From Ottelia alismoides (taxonomy: Eukaryota > Streptophyta > Magnoliopsida > Alismatales > Hydrocharitaceae): a stretch of DNA of 64,000 nt. The position numbers and the translations under genes were made by a program. The DNA lies in NCBI GenBank assembly GCA_037367405.1, contig JAZKJV010000156.1:372001-436000 (forward strand), given 5' to 3'. The notes beneath the pieces are model-generated. The model was not told the origin of the DNA. It saw nothing but the letters and a program-made list of their open reading frames with translations, and searched no databases. This document shows positions 55,343 through 64,000 of this stretch, one piece after another; the first letter of the stretch is position 1; each line of letters begins with the position of its first letter.

Positions 55343-58300
55343 ATGGATAATTCGCGAGTAGATTATGATCGTGATATATCAGATTCAACTATGAAAGACG
55401 ACTTTGTCCATGGTTCAGAAAGTGAAGATTATTTATGTGAATTCGACGATGAAGGCAATCTTTTCGATTTGATTGATGTCAACAAGAACTCTGAAAGATT
55501 AGGTATTTTTTTATGTAATCATATGAATATTTTTTTGCAAGTTTTTCATTGCATCAGTGAAATTTCAAACATATTAGCATCATCAAGATTATGAAAGTTC
55601 TAGTATTATATAAGCATTTGTAAGTATCTGTAAGATCTCAGACGACCCAAGTAATATTTCCAAAAGAATCAGTAAACTCTTATGTAGCATATGTAAGTAT
55701 CAGTAAGTTATATAATGACTCGTGTAATATTTGCAAAAGAATCAGTAAGCTCTATTGTAGCACATGTAAGTATCAGTAAGATATATAATGACACAAGTAT
55801 TATTTTCAAAATCAATAGTAATATTTACAAAAGAATAAGTAAGGTCTTATGTTGCATATATAAGTATCAGTAAGTTATATAATGACACAAGTAATATTTT
55901 CAAAATCAATAGTAATATTTGCAAAAGAATAAGTAAGCTCTTATGTTGCATATGTAAGTATCAGTAAGTTTTATAATGACACAAGTAATATTTTCAAAAT
56001 CAATAGTAATATTTGCAAAAGAATAAGTAAGCTCTTATGTTGCATATGTAAGTATCAGTATGTTATATAATGACGCAAGTAATATTGCCAGATTAAATAG
56101 CAAGTTTTTAAGTAGCACCTGTAAGTACCTTGTAGTATATGTAAGTAGCATATTTAAGTATTAGTAATTATCAGTAGTAATATCAACAGTATGTTATTAT
56201 GAAGCAACTGTAACTAACAAATGTAAGTATCATTCACTTAAAGCATCAGTAATTTCTTATGTGTCATATGTAATTATCAGTAAGTTATTAACTGGCAATA
56301 GTAATATTCTCAAAAGCAACAGTAACTTCTTTTGTATCATTTGTAAGAATCAGTAACCTATACCACATTATATGTAGCTATTGTAAGCCTCTGTAAGTAA
56401 TCGTGAATAGGATTTAGTAAATTTGTTAATTTAAGGTATTATGAAACATATCTTATATTGTAATACATTTTATTGTTAACAGAAATAAAGAGTAATACTA
56501 ATATAGTTATCAGTAACTTCTATTGATGTAGCAGTAAGTAGTGAAGCAATATATTTGTAACAAAACTCATTATATGTATCAATTGTAAGCATCAGTAAAT
56601 TAGGCATATGAAAGCTTTCTGATACTAATATTCTGATACTTTAAATATGCATGCTGATACTTTCTTTATTGTTTATTCTTTTAGTCAATGATGAATATGA
56701 AAGCTTTAAAGATTTAAATGATGAAGAATCCCCTATATCAGCCGTAGATCCTGCTATTATTCCTCGCGAGGGTCTTTCATTCTCAAACCTAAAGGAATGT
56801 GAAATGTTCTATGAGAAATATGCCACTGAACTTGGCTTTAATATTAGGAGGAGTAGCACCAAATATTGTTTTGATCGGAAAAACAAAGTTAAGAATCTTT
56901 CTTTCAAAAAATATGTTTGTTGGAAGGAAGGACAGTATGTTCAAAATACCAAAAAAAGGAAGATATCATCGAGCCTGACTTTGGTTGACACAGAAGCTAA
57001 TCTTGAGGGAATAGACAGCGAGGGTAGAAGATGTGGAATAAGCCGTTGTGGTTGTAAGGCAAAGTTGTGTGTGAAATTAAATCAGATATCAAAACAATGG
57101 GATGTGGTCTCATTCGTTGAGGAACATAAACATAAACTTGTTTCTCCAAGTAAGAAGAAGTACTTGAGATCGAATAGGAGAATAACTAAGGCCACAAAGA
57201 ATTTACTATCTTCTATGTAACATCCCTACGGCCAAACAAATTGCTTTTTTGGACAAACAAAGTGGATCTGATGAACGTATTGGTTCTATAGCTAGAGACA
57301 TATACAATTTGAAGCGTGATCAGAAGAAAGAAATTGAAGGTCATGATGTTGTTATGTTGTTGGAACATCTTGAATATTGCAAAAGCATTACACCTAATTT
57401 TTTTATGTGTACAAGCAAGACGAGGATTCACGTTTAACTCATTGCATGTGGATAGATTCTTACTCTATGGAAGATTATAAATTGTTTGGAGATGATGTTA
57501 CATTTGATACAACATACGATACGAACAAGTATAAGCTCATTTTTTCTTCTTTTTGTGGGGTTAACAACCATAACAAGATTGTATTCTTCTGCAATGCATT
57601 CTTAATGAATGAGACAAAGGAGTCTTTTGTATGGCTTTTTAAAAATTTTCTGATGGCTATTAATGTCGCTCCCAAGTCAATTATTATTGATCAGTGCCCA
57701 TCTATTAATGCTGCTTTAAGAGAAGTTTTCCCCACTACCAAACATAGATATCGTGGTTGGCACGTTACAGCTAACATGAAGAAGAGAATTGGTTTAACCA
57801 AAAAAGCTGATATAACAATTCCTTCGTTGAATAAGATTATTTGAGGTGCAAAAAGTGAAGAAGATTTTGAAGCTGAGTGGGACAGAATAGATTCATAATG
57901 TAATTTAGAGAAAAATAGATGGATTAATGTTATGTATCGTATCAGGAGAAAGTGGGTGCCTATTTACATGAGAAGATATTTTTTTGCTGAGATGAATACA
58001 ACACAGAGGAGCGAGAGCATGAATTCTTTCTTAACTAACCATGTCAATCAGCTGAATAGTTTATATGAGTTCATGACCAGATTTCAAACCGCAGTTGAAA
58101 GAATGAGAGAGCATACTAATATGATGGACAATGATAATGAGAATAAAATTCCCAAGTTGGCTACGCAGTGGAGCATTGAAAAATAATTTTCTGAGCATTT
58201 CACAAAGACTTTGTTTTACATGGTTAAGACAGAGCTTTTAGAAGGTATTGAACTAAATGTGATTCCATTTCCTTCAGTTGATGATGTTATACAATTCAGA

Positions 58301-58975
58301 GTATATCCTATTGGAAAGATTGAAGATTTTAACAGAGTTACTTTTCATGCTTGTTACAATAAATTCAAATGTGATTGTATGAAAATGGAATCAATAGGTA
58401 TTCCTTGTAGACACATTATTAGTCTTTTAAAACACACTGATGCGTTAGAGGTTCACTCCTCTCTTTTATTGAATAGATGGAAGAAAGATATCAAGAGAAA
58501 TTGTTACTATCCACTTTATAGGAAGAGAACAGTACAAGACGACAATAGTCAATTAAGGGTATTGGCAAATGAACTTATTAGCGAAGCTGATGGCAACAAA
58601 GAAGTATATGATTACATTAAGAAGGTCCTTATAGATGCTTCTGAAGGAGTCAAAGCTATTAAGAGCAAAAGGATCATTGTTAATGTTGAAGATCTCCACG
58701 AGGTTAATGAAAAAAGTGATAAGACAGTATTTGTTGTTAAAGATCCCAATGTAGCAAAATCAAAAGGGTCTGAAAAAAGTGGTAGACTAAAGGGCAGCAC
58801 TAATAGATTGAAATCAATTAGCGAAGAGAATTCGTCAAATGGTAGACAATGCTATGCCACAAAGTCAATGCTGGACATGATTCAAGGAATTGACCTTCAA
58901 AATCTGCAAATAATGCTTGATGGTAAGGGAATTTCTTTAATTGATATGATTCATATTGTATTTCCAATATATTAA
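55343..58975 (+). pseudogene. FAR1-type MULE transposase, broken
   Basis: Exon 1 is 55343-55502 (ATG, acidic N-terminus), with intron 55503-56684 (GT...TTTTAG) joining in phase to exon 2 at 56685. Exon 2 encodes a FAR1 DNA-binding domain (about 56780-57150; CGCKAKLCVKL and EEHKHKLV zinc ligands), a MULE catalytic core (DVTFDTTYDTNKY near 57500, IIIDQC near 57690, E in QRSESMNSF near 58010) and a SWIM zinc finger CxC...CxH at 58370-58414 (KCDCM...PCRH). The tail resembles FAR1-family C-termini. Breaks: stop at 57218-57220 with a frame change, a return to frame near 57400 at a T-run, and stops at 57842-57844, 57896-57898 and 58184-58186. It would cut and rejoin element ends in the nucleus; this copy cannot make the full protein. 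A recruited host FAR1 gene is unlikely given the damage and the setting. Confidence 0.88.
55600..56640 (+). repeat. TCAGTAAG repeat array in transposase intron
   Basis: Many copies of AAGTATCAGTAAGTTAT and GCAAAAGAATAAGTAAG words, all in one direction, with repeating blocks of about 115-120 bases at 55790-56080. It lies wholly inside intron 1 of the transposase gene. Confidence 0.85.
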
Positions 58976-59220
58976 CTTAGGTGGATACATATTCAATGCA
59001 GCTGATATTCGAAAGGTTTGAAGTCTGTTGATATTCAAAGGAATGAGAAGACTGAAGCACATTCTGGCATACCCCATTTCAATTTTTAGAAGAATTTTAT
59101 TTTTGTATTTTTCCCTTCTTTGTAATCTTTGTAAATTGTGTACTATTCATCAAGGCTGAACGTGTGTGTTTTTTATCATTTTGTATTCAATTAGAATGAT
59201 ATTGTTATGTTTAGTGTTAC
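58976..59220 (+). other. Transposase 3' flank
   Basis: T-rich DNA following the transposase stop at 58973-58975, the likely 3' UTR. No repeat motif until about 59240. Confidence 0.5.
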
Positions 59221-59236
59221 GTAATTTGTAAGTTCT

Positions 59237-59820
59237 TTTCAATTGTTCACTTTACATTAGTAACTTAGAAGCATGTATCAGTAAGTTCTTCATACTCAAT
59301 GGTATCAGTAAGTATGAAACATGTATCAGTAAATTTGATGAATGAATCAGTAAGTTCTTGCCTCTCACATGTATTAGTAAGTTTGGAACATGTATCAGTA
59401 ACTTTGAAGCATGCATCAGTAAGTTTATTTCATTTATCAGTATCTATTTCCCATATTTTCTTTGAAGAATGCATCAGTAACTTTGAAGCTTCTATCGGTA
59501 AGTTTGAAGAAGGCATCTGTAACTTTAATCATTATAAACCGTAAGTATCAATAACTTAGAAGCATATATCAGTAAGTTCTTCATACTCAATGGTATCAGT
59601 AAGTATGAAACATGTATCAATAAATTTGATAAATGAATCAGTAAGTTCTTGCCTCTCACATGTATTAGTAAGTTTGGAACATGTATCAGTAACTTTGAAG
59701 CATGCATCAGTAAGTTTATTTCATTTATCAGTATCTATTTCTCATATTTTCTTTGAAGAATGCATCAGTAACTTTGAAGCTTGTATCGGTAAGTTTGAAA
59801 AAGGCATCTGTAACTTTAAT
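59237..59820 (+). repeat. Tandem duplication of a 291-bp repeat block
   Basis: Two nearly identical 291-base units (59237-59527 and 59528-59820). Each contains about a dozen TCAGTAAGT-type words. Several successive words are exactly 21 bases apart, for example TATCAGTAAGTATGAAACATG followed by the next. Open frames of 81 codons in each unit are products of the repeat. A diverged third copy is at 63215-63470. Confidence 0.9.
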
Positions 59821-60680
59821 CATTATAAACCGTAAGTATCAATAACTTAAAGAATCAGTAAGTTATTCTGTAGCATATGTAACTATCAGTAAGTTACTAA
59901 TATGTCACAAGTAATATTCTTAAAATCAATAGTAAGTTATTATGTATCATTTGTAAGTATTAGTAACTTAAAGCATAATATATGTATCTATTGTAAGCAT
60001 CTGTAATTCATCGTTAATAGGATTTAGAAGATTATGTAAGCATTTGTATCCGTAAGATCTTAGCTGATTCAAATAATATTTGCAAAATCAACATTAAGTT
60101 CTTATGTAGTATATGTAAGTATCAGTAAGTTATATAATGACAAAAGTAATATTCTCAAAAGCAACAGTAAGTTTTTTATGTAGCATTGGTATGTATCAAT
60201 AACTTAATGCATCTGTAAGTATCATGTAGTAGACGAAAGTAGCATCTGTAACAGTAAGTATCATTAACTTAAGCATCACTAACTTATTATGTATCAGTAA
60301 GTATCAGTAAGTATCAGTAGTAGGTATCATTAACTTAAAGCATCACTAATTTATTATGTAGCAATTGTAACTATAAGTAAGTTGTATAATGACACATGTA
60401 ATATTTTCAAAATCATTAGTAATTTCTAATGTAGCATCTGTAAGTATCACTTACTTAACGCATTAGTAAGTATCATGTAGTATATGAAAGTAGCATCTTT
60501 AAGTAAGTTATTCTGTAGCACATGAAACTATCAGTAAGTTGTAAAATGACACAAGTAATATTCTCATAAACAATCTCTGAACTTAACACAAGTATCAGTA
60601 ACAACGCATGGTTTCTCTGAACTTAAAACAAGTATAAATAAGTTCTTTAAGTCATATAACAATCTCACCAATTAACAATC
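59821..60680 (+). repeat. TCAGTAAG repeat array between the two genes
   Basis: Continues the motif in the same direction with irregular spacing, up to the 3' end of the protease gene. No gene. Confidence 0.85.
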
Positions 60681-61849
60681 AACATCCATCAAAATTTTCT
60701 CATTCATAAAGAATTCCATGTACAAAAGAAAGATGCTACTTTAAATTTTGAATAGTACATGTTACATATATACATCATCTCTAATTACATGTCCAAGATA
60801 TTTCATTTCTTTCAATCTTTCTTCTGCACACTTGTAAGTAGAATAGCGGCTATCTCTGCACGAAACTTGGGGATATCTTCGTTTCGGAAGATTGGATCTT
60901 TTCCCTTGCAAATAAATTCCATATATTTCATTACATAAACTCCACAATCAATGAAATCACTTCGCTGCATTGGGATTCCTTTTGCTATCTCTACTGGCCA
61001 CTTTTCAAGGTGTTCTCCAGTGAATAGCATGAAGTATTCTGCCATCCAATCAACCTAACAAAATTGTGAAAGAAATATGTTAGTAACAAAATAACTCAAA
61101 AATGGATGTATCTCATAAAATTTTTTTCTTTATTTACTCATTTTCTAACATCCAAGAGGCGTTTCTTCATCCCAGCAAGTGAATTGTAGGAAATGAATTT
61201 CTTGGCATCAAAATCAGCCACGAGAAGATGCCAATGATTGGAGGTGTGGATTACACAAAAAGCCTTTTTTACACTATCAAACATTGTTCTCGTGCATGCG
61301 AACAAATTGTTCAGAGGCTCATAATCTTCTTCAGTTGCTTCTTTCACAGTCTTTGGGAATAATTGCTGAAATGAATAATAATTAGTCAATATAACATAAC
61401 TTCAAAATCAAAAATAGTTAAGTACTATTACCATTTGAGCCGTATTTGCAAAAATAAAAGGACATTCCACGTCACTTTCTTGATATGATTTGTATAGCAC
61501 ATTCATGAATATGTCCAAAATGACCTCAATGACCATTTTGTTATATAGTAGATCTTCAATGTGTATTCCATTGCAAAAGTTGTATCCTGGACCATGGTAA
61601 GTTGCTTCCATACTGTAATGTAAATTAAGTTGTATCATTCAAAAAAGCTTATCATAAATATTTATCCAATAAATGTATCTAATAAATTTAGTAAATCTCT
61701 TCTTACTTGGCGACATGATCCTTCAGAAACTCATGAATGGTTGCCCTTTCTGATTCTGAAATCGCATCATATCCAACGTAATCGATGCGATTTAAATTGT
61801 AAACCTATAAATATATTTATATAACCTTATCATTATTTCTAACATCTAA

Positions 61850-62300
61850 AGCATCAGCAAATTTATGTAAGCATTTGTATTATGTAAGCATCTGTAAGTA
61901 TCATTAAGATCTTAGACAACACAATTAATATTTGCAAAATCAACAGTAATAACTTCATTAATATTTGTAAGTATCATTCAGTAAGAACATTACTCAAGTA
62001 ATATTTCAAAGATCAAAAGTAACTTCTTATATGCCATCTGTAAGTATCAGGTACTGACTGACACTAGTATCATTCTATTAATCAACAGTAAGTTATTATA
62101 AAGCTTATGTAAGTATTAGTAAGTTAAATAATCAGGAAGTACTTACTTAGAATATGTAAGTATCAGTAATTTATTAATTGACACAAGTAATAATCTCTAA
62201 TTCAACAGTAAGTTATTATTTAGCATCTGTAATTTATTAAACTACCTTCATTTGAATGATACAAAATCAATAAAATTTAAATGCAACAGTATCCGTAAAG
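61850..62300 (+). repeat. TCAGTAAG repeats in protease intron
   Basis: Sparse CATCTGTAAGTATCA and CAACAGTAAGTTATTA words inside the intron 61805-62321, in the same direction as the other arrays although the host gene is on the opposite strand. Confidence 0.75.
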
Positions 62301-63184
62301 TATGATAGGTTGATTTCATACCTCCAAAGCTTGCTCTTTGTTGTCTTCAATCTTTGGAATTTCATCTTCATCTTCTACATTCATCACTTCTTCAAAATTC
62401 TCTTTCTCAAGCTTTCTTTTTTTCCTTACTATTTTCTCCTTAAGTGGGATGGTTTGTGTTTTTTCTTCTTCCTTTATTGCTATTCTTGATTTGACCCTTT
62501 TAGACACGCTGCTAGGAGTGATAAGCTTCTTGCTTCTACCCCTCTTTGGAACATTTGGTTTAATTTTGTCACGATCATCTGAATCCTCCTCAATTCCAAG
62601 ATCAAAGGATGGTGATTCATTGTTTTTTGTGATATTATTTTGTTTTTCTTGTTCACCAACCTTTGTTGTCTTCTCCTCTTGTTGCTTTACATTAACTGAT
62701 TTTGCAAAGAATTCCTCAAACCATTGCTTTAGAATAGAGATTTCGAGCTTCAGCTTCTCATTTTCCTTCAATGTATTCTCATAATGATCTTTCATTTTTT
62801 GTATTCTTCTAATATGGGCAGTTGAGATATTAAACTCTCCAAATCACTTATCTTCTTCTTGTGTTCTTCACATTTACAATCTTGTATATTTTGGTGTTGA
62901 GCAGTCTTCAAAAGTGATGTCATTGAACAATCATCAAGTTGCTGTTATGTGGTACAATGACACGCAATGCATAAGCAGTTGAGATGAAACCCTCTGTTAC
63001 GAAGGTTTCATAATCAAAAATGAATTCATTTGGGTCAATCTTGAATATCTCTGTTTCTTCAAAGTCTAGCTGGACAACAATCTAATGCAAGGAAATATTT
63101 TTAGCTATCAATCCAAATTCATATTAATAAAAAGCAACCTTTCAAGTAATACTCATAATGGCAAGCAGTAAAATTTTTAAATGT

Positions 63185-63720
63185 AACAGGCTGTAAGTAG
63201 TATTGCAATCAATATTCATATGAAACATGTATCAGTAAATTTGAAGCATGAATTAGTAAGACATTGCTTCTCACATGTATTAGTAAGTTTGGAACATGTA
63301 TCAGTAACTGTGAACCATGCATTAGTAAGTTTATTTTATTTATCAGTAACTATTTCCCATAGTATATTTGAAGAATGCATCAGTAACTTTGAAGCTTGTA
63401 TCAGTAAGTTTGAAGAAGGCAACAGTAACTTTCATTATTTTATCAGTAACTTTAATGATTACACATAAAATAACAATAGGGGTATGTATGTAAATTTGGA
63501 ACATGTATCAGTAACTTTGAATCATGCAGCAGTAAGTTTACTTTATTTATCAGTAACTATTTTCAATATAGCATCTTTGAAGAATGCATACGTAACTTCG
63601 AAGATTGTTTCTGTAAGTGTGAAGTAGTCATCAGTAACTATTATTATTTTATCAGTATCTTTATTGATAATCAACAACCTTTGCAAGTAATATTATGATG
63701 ACAAGCAGTAACATTGTTAA
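63185..63720 (+). repeat. TCAGTAAG repeats in protease intron, third copy of the 291-bp block
   Basis: 63215-63470 aligns with the units at 59237 and 59528 (ATGTATCAGTAAATTTGA..., TTGAAGAATGCATCAGTAAC...). 63480-63680 is a further shortened copy. It lies in the intron between exons 63081 and 63821. Confidence 0.8.
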
Positions 63721-64000
63721 ATGTATCAGGTTGTCAGTAGTTAAATTTTCCTATCTTTAAAATGTCATTCTATAATTAATATTAAAATCACAAATGAAAT
63801 TGTAATTAAATTTTTGGTACCTGATCTTTATCAAAGTTCAAGAATTGTTCAATGGTAACTTTGCATGGAGTTGACCATTTTCTAATTCTTGGCAACAGAT
63901 TTTGATTTAATGCATGTGATGGGAATAAGTGCTCCAGAGCCCACGCCTGAAAATTTTACATAGTTAATTATATGTTAAATATTTATTAAAAGCATAATAG

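Larger units (their letters stand above)
60812..63946 (-). pseudogene. ULP1-like (C48) cysteine protease gene of the MULE, probably damaged, 5' end outside window
   Basis: Exons read on the minus strand: 63946-63821, 63081-62322, 61804-61707, 61612-61432, 61365-61138, 61054-60812. Introns have GT...AG ends and the last four exons join in phase. The first exons give AWALEHLFPSHALNQNLLPR and PRIRKWSTPCK (a DUF1985-like feel) and then a charged coiled coil with a basic KRGRSKK segment. The last exons form a ULP1 fold: H in SNHWHLLVADF (near 61235), N in SYNSLAG (near 61184) where Asp is usual, Q in PMQRSDF and nucleophile C in DCGVYVM (60944-60946). ULP1 proteases remove SUMO or related tags. 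Possible breaks: two frame changes in exon 2 (near 62800 at an A-run and near 62940) and a TGA at 61138-61140 directly before a GTAAAT donor. A different donor (GTTAGA, four codons earlier) would avoid that stop. Confidence 0.8.
55017..64000 (+). mobile_element. Large MULE-type element with transposase and ULP1 genes; right end outside window
   Basis: Begins after TATATATA with GGATTTTTATCCAGAGGGC, matching the TA-4 terminus (28 of the first 33 bases equal to the reversed right end of copy A). It contains a FAR1/MULE transposase pseudogene on + and a ULP1-type protease gene on -, tail to tail. About 3.5 kb of TCAGTAAG-type repeats lie in introns and between the genes. Family knowledge: plant MULEs carrying ULP1-like genes are known (the Kaonashi group in Arabidopsis). 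The right end was not reached; the protease gene runs to at least 63946. Confidence 0.75.

Noticed and set aside
55600..56640. CRISPR-like direct repeats
   Set aside because: The repeats are short, vary in sequence and spacing, and lie inside a spliced intron of a plant transposase; there are no cas genes.
59299..59835. Two 81-codon open frames repeated in tandem
   Set aside because: They are the two copies of the 291-base TCAGTAAG block read in the same frame; the motif simply lacks stops there. No domain.
62338..62784. 148-codon plus-strand frame rich in Ser/Phe
   Set aside because: It is the complement of the coiled-coil exon of the ULP1-like gene, whose minus-strand reading joins in phase with the protease exons.

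Overview
This is a repeat-dense stretch of plant nuclear DNA, best read as a flowering plant (species not identifiable from the sequence). The evidence is GT-AG introns in an adenylate kinase gene of the plant organellar type, an intronless plant bZIP gene, Athila and Copia retrotransposons, an RTE LINE, a hAT MITE and FAR1-type MULE proteins. Only two host genes are visible: the last two exons of adenylate kinase (4993-6056, +) and a 147-residue bZIP (7125-7568, -). Nearly everything else is transposable element.

Layout. 1-2491: a minus-strand Ty1/Copia element entering from the left edge; its gag and protease are deleted, so its LTR and primer site lead almost straight into integrase. 2492-4992: unassigned DNA, a hAT-type MITE with an 8-bp target duplication (3822-4540) and a 5'-truncated RTE LINE with a 13-bp duplication (4639-4874). 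4993-7568: the two host genes. 8143-14210 and 47737-54060 were once one continuous cluster of at least 20 small elements, each separated from the next by a short (TA)n, (GA)n or (CA)n tract. I group them by termini as TA-1 to TA-9.

The cluster is split by a nested pair of Athila-type Ty3/Gypsy elements. The outer one (14211-47731, +, duplication AGGAC) is old, with a broken gag-pol. The inner one (15904-33665, -, duplication CCGCC) is inserted in the outer 5' LTR, has very similar LTRs and keeps a single open 2286-codon gag-pol frame.

55017-64000 (open at the right edge) is the most interesting part: a large element that begins after (TA)n with the same terminus as the TA-4 MITEs. It carries a broken FAR1/MULE transposase gene on + and, facing it on -, a multi-exon ULP1-like (C48) cysteine protease gene. 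The introns and the gap between the two genes are filled with a TCAGTAAG-type motif, in places at an exact 21-bp period. TA-4 MITEs carry the same motif. My reading is that this is a decayed relative of the autonomous element that moved the microsatellite-associated MITEs. This is inference from shared ends and shared repeats; the right end is not in the window.
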